A stretch of 64,000 bases of DNA. Origin: Hymenobacter canadensis. Lineage in GTDB: Bacteria; Bacteroidota; Bacteroidia; Cytophagales; Hymenobacteraceae. Positions 45,591 to 54,800 of the stretch are shown one piece after another. The stretch spans positions 1,798,001-1,862,000 of the forward strand of contig NZ_CP114767.1 of NCBI RefSeq assembly GCF_027359925.1, written 5' to 3'. Numbering within the stretch: position 1 is the first letter of the stretch; each line of letters begins with the position of its first letter. The translations under genes were made by a program, and so were the position numbers. The notes beneath the pieces were generated by a model. That model was not told where the DNA came from and did not search any database. It saw only the letters and a program-made list of their open reading frames with translations.

Positions 45591-46376
45591 CTACCCGTCC
45601 AGCCGCGCCAGCAGCTCCTCCACCTGCCGCTCCAGCCGCGTCACCCGGTCCTCGATGCGGGACGGCGGGCGCAGGTGCGTGGTGAACACCGCCTTCACTT
45701 CCCAGATTTCCAGCGCCTGATCCAGGGCAAATTCCTGGGCACCGTAGTCGGGGTTGTCGGCGCGGAGCCGGAGCACGTTGGTGGGCAGCCGCTCGGCCAG
45801 GCGACGCACCAGCAGGCTGTTTTGTGTGACGAAGGCGTAGATGCGGCCCGGCCGCAAGGTAGCCGCAGCCTTATCGACGCGGCAGCACAGCACCACGTCT
45901 TGGTGGCGCAGGCCCTGCTGCTGGTGCTGCATTTCGGCCCCCACAATCTCGAAGGCGCGGGTGGCCGGCCCCAACTGGTGCGGAAACGTGAGCGACGGCA
46001 GCGCGTCGATGAAAGCGGTGCTGTGGTGCTGCACGATATACTCGAGCAGGCGGTCGGCGGGCACAAAGGGCGTGAGCTGCGCCAAGCGGTCGGCTGTGGC
46101 AGCGGCCGGCGTGACGAGCGCTTCAGGGGTAGTTTCCTGGCGAAAAATATCAAAGTGGTAGAGCTCGTTTACGGTCAGCTCTTTCGTAAGTAGCAGATCT
46201 ACGGATAAGCCAAAATAATGAGCAATCTGAATTAGCGTCTCCATTTTCGGCTCAGACCGGCCTTCTTCGTAGGCCCCTACACTAGGCCGCGCCAGGCCAA
46301 ACAGCTCGGCAAAAGCAGCCTGACTCAGCTTTTTAACGGTTCTGATCTTACGGATGTTCTTCCCTACGTACGACAT
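45591..46376 (-). CDS. XRE family transcriptional regulator
   Basis: A 261-residue protein with a Cro/C1 helix-turn-helix at residues 4-62 (IRKIRTVKKLSQAAFAELFGLARPSVGAYEEGRSEPKMETLIQIAHYFGLSVDLLL), a middle domain with a possible S24-like beta fold (EIVGAEMQHQQQGLRHQDVVLC) and a C-terminal coiled coil (IEDRVTRLERQVEELLARL). Two CTCAAA-TTTGAG palindromes cover its promoter, so autoregulation is likely. It is 15 bp upstream of the gene ending at 45575. ATG 46376 is preferred; a start at 46400 would overlap the operator. Confidence 0.88.
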   Translation of the reverse strand: MSYVGKNIRKIRTVKKLSQAAFAELFGLARPSVGAYEEGRSEPKMETLIQIAHYFGLSVDLLLTKELTVNELYHFDIFRQETTPEALVTPAAATADRLAQLTPFVPADRLLEYIVQHHSTAFIDALPSLTFPHQLGPATRAFEIVGAEMQHQQQGLRHQDVVLCCRVDKAAATLRPGRIYAFVTQNSLLVRRLAERLPTNVLRLRADNPDYGAQEFALDQALEIWEVKAVFTTHLRPPSRIEDRVTRLERQVEELLARLDG

Positions 46377-46395
46377 GCGGCGGAAATTATTTTCG

Positions 46396-46426
46396 CTCAA
46401 AATTTGAGCTTATCTCAAACTTTGAG
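46396..46426. promoter_or_regulatory. Two tandem operator-like palindromes
   Basis: CTCAAAATTTGAG (46396-46408) and CTCAAACTTTGAG (46414-46426) are near-identical 13-bp palindromes, centres 18 bp apart. On the minus strand AAAGTTTG within the second resembles a -7 element, so a bound repressor would block the XRE gene's promoter. Confidence 0.75.
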
Positions 46427-46590
46427 TACACTTGTATCGTAAAGCTAGCACATATTCCCGATGACCGTTTCTCGCTTCTCTATTTTTTTGAGCCATTAGA
46501 TCTGTAACCTTAACTGTACCGCGTTACGGGCTGCTTCCCGATACTGCTTACCTTCTGGCCGATTTTCCCTCTTCCCCTACCGCTTACTCT

Positions 46591-47004
46591 ATGGCCAACT
46601 CTTACTTCTATAAGATTCAGAACTACCTGCTGGAGCTCGACTTCGACATTCAGCACCAGGATGAGGCCAACAACCTGCTGGTGGTGAGCAAGCCGGAACT
46701 GGGCATCGAACACCTGGTGCTGGGCTGCGGCGAGCCGCTGCTGATTCTGGAGCAGTACCTGCTGGAACTGCCCACTCCTAGCTGCGACATCTACCAGCGG
46801 CTGCTGCAGAAAAACCGCGACATCATCCACGGGGCTTTCGTGCTGGACGAAACGGGCCGCAAGGTCATCTTCCGCGATACGCTGCAGCTGGAGCACCTCG
46901 ACCGGCCCGAGCTGGAGGCCGTTTTCAACTCGCTGGGGCTGCTGCTCAGCGAGTTCAGCGACGAGTTAATTGCGTTTTCGAAATCTGGTTCTGAGGACGC
47001 CTAA
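46591..47004 (+). CDS. CesT/YbjN-like small acidic protein
   Basis: A 137-residue acidic protein with mixed alpha/beta order: a first helix FYKIQNYLLELDFDIQ, beta strands with LLVVSKPELGIEHLVLGCG, then helices. This is the layout of CesT/Tir-chaperone-like and YbjN-like folds, found next to pspA in several bacterial groups. Function is inferred only from layout and neighbours. It begins the run that leads into pspA, with a palindromic repeat between them. Confidence 0.6.
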   Translation: MANSYFYKIQNYLLELDFDIQHQDEANNLLVVSKPELGIEHLVLGCGEPLLILEQYLLELPTPSCDIYQRLLQKNRDIIHGAFVLDETGRKVIFRDTLQLEHLDRPELEAVFNSLGLLLSEFSDELIAFSKSGSEDA

Positions 47005-47005
47005 C

Positions 47006-47108
47006 CGTCATGCTGAGCGCTCCTGGCCGCTCCCCCAGGGTTTAATCTCTAGGCTAGTGAATCGACCAAACGAAGCGGTAGAGATGCTTCGGCAGGCTCA
47101 GCATGACG
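47006..47108. repeat. GTCATGCTGAGC-family palindrome
   Basis: Left part CGTCATGCTGAGC (47006-) and right part GCTCAGCATGACG (to 47108) are inverted copies; the inner part (AGAGATGCTTCGGCAGG) matches the GAAGCATCTC words in the clusters at 56805 and 57454. It starts 1 bp after the stop of the upstream gene. Confidence 0.85.
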
Positions 47109-47145
47109 AGCCAAACTTCCTCAAAACCTCAAACTTTCCATAGCC

Positions 47146-47850
47146 ATGAACCTCTTCAACCGCATCTTCAAAATCGGGCAGGCCGAAGCGCATTCGGCAG
47201 TCAATCAGTTCGAGGATCCCATCAAGCTAACCGAGCAAGGCCTGCGCGACCTGCGCGAGGACCTCGATAAGGCGCTGCACGCGCTGGCCGAGGTGAAGGC
47301 CCTGGCCATCCGCAGCCGTAACGAGGCCGAGACGGAGCGCAGCCGCGCCCTCGACTACGAAAACAAGGCCGTGCTGCTGCTCCAGAAAGCCCACCGCCAG
47401 GAGCTGGAAGCCGCCGAAGCCGACCGCCTCGCCACGGAAGCCCTGCTCAAGAAAACCCAGCACGAAGCCCAGGCTGCCCGCGCCACGCAGGAACAGCAGA
47501 AGTTTGAGGCCTCGGCCCAGCAGCTCGACCAGAACGTGCAGCAGCTCAAAAGCACCATCTCGCAGTGGGACAACGAGCTGAAAACGCTGAAAGCCCGGGT
47601 GACGGTGAGCACGGCCACCAAAACCATCAACCAGCAGCTGGCCCAGCTGGACTCGTCGGGGACGGTGGCGCTGCTGGAGCGCATGAAGGATAAGGTGGCG
47701 ACTGAGGAAGCCCTGGCCGAATCGTACGGGCAGATTGCTCAGGAAAGCAAGTCCATCGACCAGGAAATCGAGAAGGCCTTGGGCAAGGACGGCAACGGCC
47801 AGGCCTCGGCCGATTTGCAGGCACTGAAGGCGAAGCTGGGGCTGGGGTAG
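47146..47850 (+). CDS. pspA: PspA/IM30 family protein
   Basis: A 234-residue protein that is helical almost throughout. The start NLFNRIFKIGQAEAHSAVNQFEDPIKLTEQGLRDL is the amphipathic membrane-binding helix and first hairpin of PspA; long coiled coil follows (RSRALDYENKAVLLLQKAHRQELEAAEADRLA). PspA polymers bind and repair damaged inner membrane. The neighbours encode a YqiJ-like protein, a flotillin and an AAA ATPase, so this is likely a membrane-stress module rather than a classic psp operon with PspF. Confidence 0.92.
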   Translation: MNLFNRIFKIGQAEAHSAVNQFEDPIKLTEQGLRDLREDLDKALHALAEVKALAIRSRNEAETERSRALDYENKAVLLLQKAHRQELEAAEADRLATEALLKKTQHEAQAARATQEQQKFEASAQQLDQNVQQLKSTISQWDNELKTLKARVTVSTATKTINQQLAQLDSSGTVALLERMKDKVATEEALAESYGQIAQESKSIDQEIEKALGKDGNGQASADLQALKAKLGLG

Positions 47851-47900
47851 ACGGTCCTTCCCTCCTATTTCTAGCTCTCTGTTATACTTACTGCACTTCT

Positions 47901-48113
47901 ATGAACACGAAAGAAAAAACCCAGCGGGTGCTGGGCGCCTTGATGCTCTTGGCCGGCGCGGCTTTCCAGATATTTCACTTCGCTGACTTCGGCAATGGCC
48001 GGACGCTGATGGTTTTTGGCCTCATGATTAGCCTGACAACCTATGTTGGCTATGCGAAACGGCTGAAAGCCGAAAACGAGGAGCTACGCCGCCAGTTGCC
48101 GTTGACCAACTAA
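47901..48113 (+). CDS. Small two-helix membrane protein
   Basis: A 70-residue protein with two hydrophobic helices (about 10-26 and 36-50) and a charged C-terminal helix AKRLKAENEELRRQL. No family recognised. It sits 50 bp after pspA and 45 bp before the YqiJ-like gene, and probably belongs to the same transcription unit. Confidence 0.65.
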   Translation: MNTKEKTQRVLGALMLLAGAAFQIFHFADFGNGRTLMVFGLMISLTTYVGYAKRLKAENEELRRQLPLTN

Positions 48114-48158
48114 CCACGTCAACTCCCATTTCCGGTATCCAGCGGTTCCTTTCTGCCA

Positions 48159-48818
48159 ATGACCGAACTTCTACACGCGGCCGTTTCGCCGCCCAACCTG
48201 CTGCCTACCGGCCTGCTGGTGTTCGTGCTGCTGTACTGGCTGACAGTACTGCTGGGGGTACTCGATTTTAAAACTGTCGACGTCGATACCGACCACCACG
48301 CACACTTCAGTCCCGACGGGCACACCGCGCCCGATACGGCCAGCATGGGCGTGAGCTGGCTGAACCACGCGCTGGCCTTTTTCAACCTAGGGCGGGTGCC
48401 GCTGATGGTGCTGGTGAGCTTCGTGGCGCTGCCGTGGTGGGTGGGCAGCATCCTGCTGAATTACTACCTGGGCAACACGTCGGGGCTACTGGGGGCGGTG
48501 CTGCTGGTGCCGCTGCTGCTGGGCAGTCTGCTGGTGGCCAAGGTGCTCACGCTGCCGTTTGTGCGGCTTTTTGCGGCCATGGAGCGCAACCACGACAGCG
48601 GCGCCCAGCCGCTGGGCAAAGTCTGCACGATGCTGATGTCCGTCAGCCAGCAGCAGTTGGGGCAGGCCAGCGTGCCCCAGCCCACCGGGGCACCGCTGGT
48701 GCTGAGCGTGCGCGCCGCCTCCGCCGCTACCGAGCTAAAAAAAGGCGATACGGCCCTGGTTATTGACTACGATGCCGCCCGCCGCTGCTACCTTGTGGAG
48801 CCCTATGACGCGCCCTGA
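48159..48818 (+). CDS. YqiJ-like membrane protein with OB-fold-like C-terminus
   Basis: A 219-residue protein with three membrane segments (about 17-35, 80-100, 108-132; VLLYWLTVLLGVLDF, MVLVSFVALPWWVGSILL, LLVPLLLGSLLVAKVLTLPF) and a C-terminal soluble domain with GKVCTMLMS and KKGDTALVIDYDA strands. This is the layout of YqiJ (DUF1449), which is usually encoded beside the flotillin-like YqiK, as here. It is thought to work with that protein in membrane organisation. Confidence 0.78.
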   Translation: MTELLHAAVSPPNLLPTGLLVFVLLYWLTVLLGVLDFKTVDVDTDHHAHFSPDGHTAPDTASMGVSWLNHALAFFNLGRVPLMVLVSFVALPWWVGSILLNYYLGNTSGLLGAVLLVPLLLGSLLVAKVLTLPFVRLFAAMERNHDSGAQPLGKVCTMLMSVSQQQLGQASVPQPTGAPLVLSVRAASAATELKKGDTALVIDYDAARRCYLVEPYDAP

Positions 48819-48840
48819 ATATCCTTTTTACCAGTTCTTA

Positions 48841-48972
48841 TGCGCAACGCTGATAATCGCCCCGGTAACGACAATATCTTATTCGACCTCTTAGAATTCC
48901 TGCAATTTCTGCTGGATGCAGGCCGGCTGGTAGCTAAAGCGTTATTCTCTGTAATCCGCCTATTTGATTGAT
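48841..48972 (+). CDS. 43-residue amphipathic small protein
   Basis: An open frame from ATG 48841 to TGA 48972 encodes 43 residues with a polar N-terminus (MRNADNRPGNDN) and a long amphipathic or weakly hydrophobic helix (FDLLEFLQFLLDAGRLVAKA). It begins 22 bp after the YqiJ-like stop and sits between two genes whose products act together. Composition is less GC-rich than the neighbours. Whether it is translated is unproven. Confidence 0.45.
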
Positions 48973-49079
48973 AATGCCCGGTTTTTCTGTATTCAACTTA
49001 ATCCCTCAAACTTTGGCGCCCACTGGCGGCCATTAGACTCCTCTTCCTTTCTCCCAATTTGCCTCTACTCCTTACTTCC

Positions 49080-51239
49080 ATGCTAGAACAACTTTCTCTC
49101 GCGGTGATTGTCATCGTGGCCGTCCTCTTATTGGGCTTTATTGCCATTGTGGCACGCATGTACCAGAAGGCCGTGCAGGGCGAGGCTCTGGTGCGCACCG
49201 GCATGGGCGACACGCAGGTATCGTTCAGCGGCATATTTGTGGTGCCCGTGCTGCACAAGCTGGAGGTGATGGACATCAAGCTCAAAACCATCGTTATTGC
49301 CCGCGCCGGCTCTGAGGGCTTGGTCTGCAAAGACAACATGCGCGCCGACGTGAAGGTGAACTTCTTCGTGCGCGTCAACAAAACCAGCCAGGACGTGGTG
49401 AACGTGGCCCAGAGCATCGGCGCGCACCGCGCCTCCGACCCGGCCGCGCTGGAAAGTCTCTTCGACGCCAAGTTCTCGGAAGCCCTCAAAACCGTGGGCA
49501 AGCACTTCGATTTCATTGAGCTCTACAACTCCCGTGAGCAGTTCAAGCAGCAGATCCTGACCATCATCGGCACCGACCTCAACGGCTACGTGCTCGACGA
49601 CTGCGCCATCGACTACCTGGAGCAAACCCCGCTCACGGCCCTCAACCAGGATAATATCCTCGACGCCGAAGGCATCAAGAAAATCATTGCCCTGACCTCG
49701 GAGCAGAAAATTCAGGCCAACGCCATCCAGCGCGAGCAGCAGAAAACCATCAAGAAACAAGACGTAGAGGCGCAGGAAACCATCCTGCAACTCGATAAGC
49801 AGCTGGTGGAAAACCAGGAAAAGCAGAAGCGCGAAATTGCCAACATCAAGTCGCGGGAATTGGCCGAAACCGAGAAGGTAACGCAGGAAGAGCGTCTGAA
49901 GGGCGAAAAGGCCCGCATTGCCACCGAGGAAGAAGTGGGCATTGCCGAGCAGAACCGCGACCGGCAGGTGCTGGTGGCCGAGCGCAACAAGCAGCGCACC
50001 GACGCCGTGGAAACCGAGCGCGTAGCCCAGGCCAAAGCCCTGGAAGTAAACGAGCGGGAGCGAATTGTGGCCCTGGCGCAGATTGAGAAGGAAAAGGCGC
50101 TGGAAGAAGAAAAGAAGAACATCCAGACCATTATCCGGGAGCGGATTACGGTGGAGAAAGCCACGGTAATCGAGGAGGAGAAAATCAAGGACACCCGCGC
50201 CCAGGCCCTGGCCGAGCGCGACAAGCTGGTGGCCATTACGGCCGCCAAGCAGCAGGCCGAAGCCGCCACGGTGGCGCTGGTCGGCAACGCCGACATGGAG
50301 CGCCAGGCCGCCGAGTTCCGCGCCAAGCAAACCATGATTGACGCCGAAGCCGAAAAAGCCTCGGCCGAGTTCAAGGGCCAGGCCATCCGCACGCTGGCCG
50401 AAGCCGAAGCCAGCAAAGCCACCGCCGTAGGTTTGGCCGAAGCGCAGGTGATGCAGGCCAAAGCCACCGCCCGCCAGAAGGAAGGCGAAACCGAAGCCAA
50501 CGTGCTCCAGCTCACCGCCGCCGCCGAAGCCCAGGCCATCCAGTCGCGGGCCGGCGCCCAGGCTGAGGCCGACGAGAAGCTGGGGCTGGTAGCCGCCAAA
50601 GTAAGCCGCGAAAAAGGCCAGGCCGACGCCGACATCATCCAGTTCCGCGCCGACGCCGACCAGAAGAAGGGTTTGGCCGAAGCGGCCGTATCGGAGCAGA
50701 AATTCGCGGTGGAAGCCAAGGGCATCGAAGCCAAGGCCGACGCCATGAAGAAGCTCGACGGCGTGGGCAAAGACCACGAGGAATTCAAGCTGCGCCTCGA
50801 CAAGGACAAGTCGGTGGAGCTGGCCCAGATCAACATCCAGAAGGACATTGCCGCCTCGCAGGCCGAGGTGATTGGCGAGGCCCTGAAAGCCGCCAAAATC
50901 GACATTGTGGGCGGCGAAACGATGTTCTTCGACCAGATCATCGGCTCGATTACCAAGGGTAAAATGGTGGACCGCACCGTGCACAACTCCGAAGTGCTGG
51001 GCACCGTGAAAGACGCCTTCTTCTCGACTGACGGTGGCGGCGACTTTAAAGCCAACCTGCGCCGCTTCGTGGACCAGTTCGGCCTGAGCTCGGAGGACAT
51101 GAAGAACCTGAGCGTTTCGGCGCTGCTGCTGAAGATGATGAACCAGGCCGGCGACGACGCCACCCGCGCCACCATCACCCAGCTGGCCAGCACCGCCACG
51201 GCCCTGGGCATCGGGGATAAGCCGGCCCGAATGCTGTAA
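49080..51239 (+). CDS. Flotillin-like SPFH protein (YqiK family)
   Basis: A 719-residue membrane-anchored scaffold. One N-terminal helix (LSLAVIVIVAVLLLGFIAIVA), an SPFH/Band 7 domain at about 35-200 (VRTGMGDTQVSFSGIFVVPV, LVCKDNMRADVKVNFFVRV), and then a very long Ala/Glu/Lys coiled coil with many repeats of AEAE-type heptads, followed by a flotillin C-terminal domain (MFFDQIIGSITKGKMVDRTVHNSEVLG). Flotillins organise membrane microdomains. It is a neighbour of PspA and YqiJ-like genes. ATG 49080 begins just before the helix. Confidence 0.92.
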   Translation: MLEQLSLAVIVIVAVLLLGFIAIVARMYQKAVQGEALVRTGMGDTQVSFSGIFVVPVLHKLEVMDIKLKTIVIARAGSEGLVCKDNMRADVKVNFFVRVNKTSQDVVNVAQSIGAHRASDPAALESLFDAKFSEALKTVGKHFDFIELYNSREQFKQQILTIIGTDLNGYVLDDCAIDYLEQTPLTALNQDNILDAEGIKKIIALTSEQKIQANAIQREQQKTIKKQDVEAQETILQLDKQLVENQEKQKREIANIKSRELAETEKVTQEERLKGEKARIATEEEVGIAEQNRDRQVLVAERNKQRTDAVETERVAQAKALEVNERERIVALAQIEKEKALEEEKKNIQTIIRERITVEKATVIEEEKIKDTRAQALAERDKLVAITAAKQQAEAATVALVGNADMERQAAEFRAKQTMIDAEAEKASAEFKGQAIRTLAEAEASKATAVGLAEAQVMQAKATARQKEGETEANVLQLTAAAEAQAIQSRAGAQAEADEKLGLVAAKVSREKGQADADIIQFRADADQKKGLAEAAVSEQKFAVEAKGIEAKADAMKKLDGVGKDHEEFKLRLDKDKSVELAQINIQKDIAASQAEVIGEALKAAKIDIVGGETMFFDQIIGSITKGKMVDRTVHNSEVLGTVKDAFFSTDGGGDFKANLRRFVDQFGLSSEDMKNLSVSALLLKMMNQAGDDATRATITQLASTATALGIGDKPARML

Positions 51240-51242
51240 CCT

Positions 51243-51402
51243 CTAGTCGCCTCACCCCCTAGCCCCCTCTCCGAAAAGGAGAGGGGGAACTAGTTTCTAC
51301 CCTTTTAAAGCTAGTGCTGGCGCTGGCTCGTCTCTACCTCTAAAATCTACAGCTAGAGCCCCTCTCCTTTTTCGGAGAGGGGTTGGGGTGAGGCGACTAG
51401 AT
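51243..51402. repeat. Palindrome with CCCCTCTCC core
   Basis: Left arm 51243-51287 (CTAGTCGCCTCACCCC.., CCCCTCTCCGAAAAGG) and right arm 51361-51402 are inverted copies with few mismatches around a 73-bp centre. The CCTCACCCC/CCCCTCTCC words are shared with 61620-61678 and with 55241-55308 inside the ATPase gene. Confidence 0.85.
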
Positions 51403-51423
51403 TCTAGCGCTGGCTACCTGCTC

Positions 51424-51801
51424 ATGCAAGCACCCGATTCTACCACTCCACCCCAAATGACCCGCCGGCAAACCGTGGGCATCATCCTTGGCCTGGCTTT
51501 CTGCATCGCCCTTTTTGCCGGCCTTATCTACTTCGTTAAAGCGGATAGGGCCGAAAAGCGGGCGTTGATTCTGAAAAATCCGGGGTACGCCACGGGCATC
51601 ATTACCCGGGTCAGAAGGTACAAGAGCCGGCGCATATCCGTGCGGTATACCGTGGGCGGCGTGGAGCATTCCCTTCGGGCGCGGGTGTCCAGAAACTTTT
51701 TGCGCACCCACGCCAAAGGCGACACTACCGCCGTCATCTACGCTAAATCAGATCCAGCTAATGCTATCCTGAAGGCCAGGTTACGGTCGTCACGATACTA
51801 A
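51424..51801 (+). CDS. DUF3592-like membrane protein
   Basis: A 125-residue protein with one membrane helix (VGIILGLAFCIALFAGLIYFV, about 18-38) and a soluble beta domain (ATGIITRVRRYKSRRISVRYTVGGVEHS, KGDTTAVIYAKSDPANAIL) that matches the DUF3592 pattern of a strand pair then G-D-x-V-x-Y-x-x-D-P. It resembles the product at 4373. Role unknown. It lies between the flotillin gene and the ATPase gene. Confidence 0.7.
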   Translation: MQAPDSTTPPQMTRRQTVGIILGLAFCIALFAGLIYFVKADRAEKRALILKNPGYATGIITRVRRYKSRRISVRYTVGGVEHSLRARVSRNFLRTHAKGDTTAVIYAKSDPANAILKARLRSSRY

Positions 51802-51845
51802 TTAGCCGTTTTTTCTCCCTGCAAGGGTCTGTGCCTTGCCCTCCT

Positions 51846-54800
51846 ATGGAAGCTCAAGCTACCCAACTCGAAACCGGCACCTACGAAATCCTGCGCAACC
51901 GCCTGCTCAAAAGCAGCACCGACCTGCGCCAGCGCCTCGACCTGCTCAATGCCGAGCGCAAGCAGGTATTCGGGGCCGTGGATACGCGCCTGATTGGCAC
52001 CGGCCGCATCAGCACCGAAAACAACTGCGTGGCCTGGGACATGGTGCCGGTGGGCCAGCGGTTCATCTTCGGCTACAACGTGGTGCTGGGGCTGAAGGCC
52101 GAGCCCGATCTGGCCGACGTGTTTGGGGTGTACGAATACGCCGGGCACGACTTCCGGCCGCTGGGGCTGGAGCTGCTGCAGCACCCGCAGTTTCTGGAGG
52201 AGTTTCGCAACCTCTACCGCTACTACAAGAACACCCAGTTCGTGAAGTTCGCCGTCATTGGCGTGCACCTGTTCATGGTGTTTCGGGTGGGCAAGAGCGC
52301 CTCCGATGTGAAGACGTTTAAGTGGCTGGTGCAGGGCGAAACGCTGAGTTACCTCGACAACCGCTCCGACCACGAGTACACCTTCCCGCCCCAGCACGAG
52401 TTCCAGTGGAAGCGCGCCACCCGCGACATGCAGCGCGGCGGCAAGCACCCCCACATCAGCATCGAGGACAAGGTGTTTGTGGAAACCGTGGGCGGGGATT
52501 TGACCATCAAAGTCGAGGACAACACCAGCACCGGCCACGGCATCCTGAGCGAGCCGGTGGACGACAAGGACCAGACCCTCGACGACTCGGAAATCTACTA
52601 CGCGGTGGTCGGCAACCTGATTCTGCTCAAAATCCGGCCCTACCAGGAGCAGCAGTACCGCCACTTCATCTTCAACCACCGGCTCAAAACCGCCCAGCGC
52701 CTAGATGCCCTGGCCGATGCCTGCGTGCTGCTGCCCGATGGCCAGGGCCTGATTTTTCCGCACGGCTTCTACCTGCAAACCGGCGACAACAAGCTCTTCG
52801 ACAACGGCCTGCGCGAGATGCTGTTCGAGAAGCGCGTGGTGTCGCCGAACGGGGAGGATTTTCTCTACGTGTTCTTCAACAAAGACCACGGCACCTACCT
52901 GCTGCTGAGCTACAACCGCATTGCCCAGCGTGTAGACAACCCTATCGTGTGCCACGGCTACGCCCTGTTCGAGAACGGCGAGCTGTGCTACTTCCGGGCC
53001 GACGACGAGCCCAAGAAGCACCACGCCGTGCAGATCTGGCAGACGCCCTACACCGCCCCCGATTTCCAGCTGCCCGTCACCTCCGACTCCTACCTCTACA
53101 AGCTGGGCAACAAGGAGATTGTACGGGCCATGAGCGAGGTGCAGGAAGTGCTGACCCTGACCGGCAAGGACGATTCCTACGCCGGCCTCTACCTCGACCT
53201 GATCCGCCAGACGACCAGCCTCACCGACGCCTACCACTGGCTGCGCGAGCCGGCAGCCCAGGCCCTGGCCGAGCCGCTGGCCGAAATCCGCCAGACGGCC
53301 ACGGCGGCCGTGGAGGAGTTTGAGAAGGTGCAAAGCCTGCGCAAGAACACGGCCCAGCAAACGGCCGCCGTATTCCAGAAGGCCGGGGAGCTGACCGGCC
53401 GCATCCGCCGCTCGGCGCCCGATACCGTCACGGAATTCGTGCAGCTGCTGGGCGAGCTGCGCGGGGTGCGGGGCGAGGTCATTTCGCTGAAGGAGCTGCG
53501 CTACGTGGAGCTGCCGGCCGTGGAAAAGCACGCCCAGGACCTGGAGGCGCTGAGCAAGGAAGTGGCTTTGCAAACCGTGGAGTTCCTACTCCGGCCCGAT
53601 GCCCTCCTGCCCTATTCCCAGCGCGTGCAAGCCATTGCCGACGGCGTAGAGCAGGTGCAGAAAACCATCGAAGCCGACCAGCGCGAGCAGGAAACCGCCG
53701 CCGTGGCCCAGGAGCTGGAGCTGCTGATTGAGGTGGTGAGCAACCTGCCCATCCCCGACCCCACGCAGACCACGGCCATCATCGACAACATATCGACGGT
53801 GTACGCCCGCTTCAACCAGATTCGGGCGGCGCTGAAGCGGCGGCGGCAGGCGCTGGCCGGCACCGAGGCCCAGGCCGAGTTCACGGCCCAGCTCAAGCTG
53901 CTGGAACAGGCCCTCACCAACTACCTCGACCTGGCCGACACCCCCGCCAAGTGCGACGAGTACCTCACCAAGCTGATGGTGCAGCTGGAAGAGCTGGAAG
54001 GCAAATTCCCCGACTTCGACCAGTTCATCGAGCAGCTCACCACCCGCCGCGAGCAGGTGGTGGAAGCCTTCGAGTCGAAGAAAACCGCCCTGGTGGCCGC
54101 CCGCAACCAGCGCGCCACCGCCCTGCTGCAAAGCGCCGAGCGGCTGCTAAAAGCGGTGCAGAGCCGCGTCAGCCGGCTGGAATCGGTGGCCGATATCAAC
54201 GGCTACTTTGCCGCCGACGTGATGGTGGAAAAGGTGCGCCAAACGGCCCAGGACCTGCTGGCGCTGGGCGACTCGGTGAAGGCCGACGACGTGCAGAGCC
54301 GCCTGAAAACCCTGCGCGAAAACGCCGTGCGCCAGCTCCGCGACCGGGCCGACCTGTTTGCCGACGGCGGCCAGACCCTGCGCTTCGGCACCCACGCCTT
54401 CACCGTGAACACCCAGCCCCTGGAGCTGACCGTGGTGCTGCGCGACGGCGACCTGCACTACCACCTTACCGGCACCAACTTCTTCCAGAAGATAACCGAC
54501 CCCGCCCTGCTGGCCTCCCGGCCCGTATGGGAGCAAACCGTGGTGTCGGAAAACCAGGACGTGTACCGGGCCGAGTTTCTGGCCTGGCGCATCCTGGAGG
54601 GCGCCCAACACCCCGCCCCCGCCAACCCCGAGGCCGGCCGCCCCGCCGTGCTGTCGGTGCCCGAGCTGGGCCACCTGAGCGCCGCCGAGCTGCTCACCTA
54701 CGTGCAGCAGTTCATGGCCGCGCGCTACCAGGAAGGCTACCTCAAAGGCGTGCACGACCACGACGCCGCCCTGCTGCTCACGGCCCTAGTGCGCCTCACC

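Noticed and set aside
48841..48972. Treating this stretch as empty spacer
   Set aside because: The in-frame ATG, tight spacing and helix-forming sequence favour a small gene, so it was kept at low confidence.
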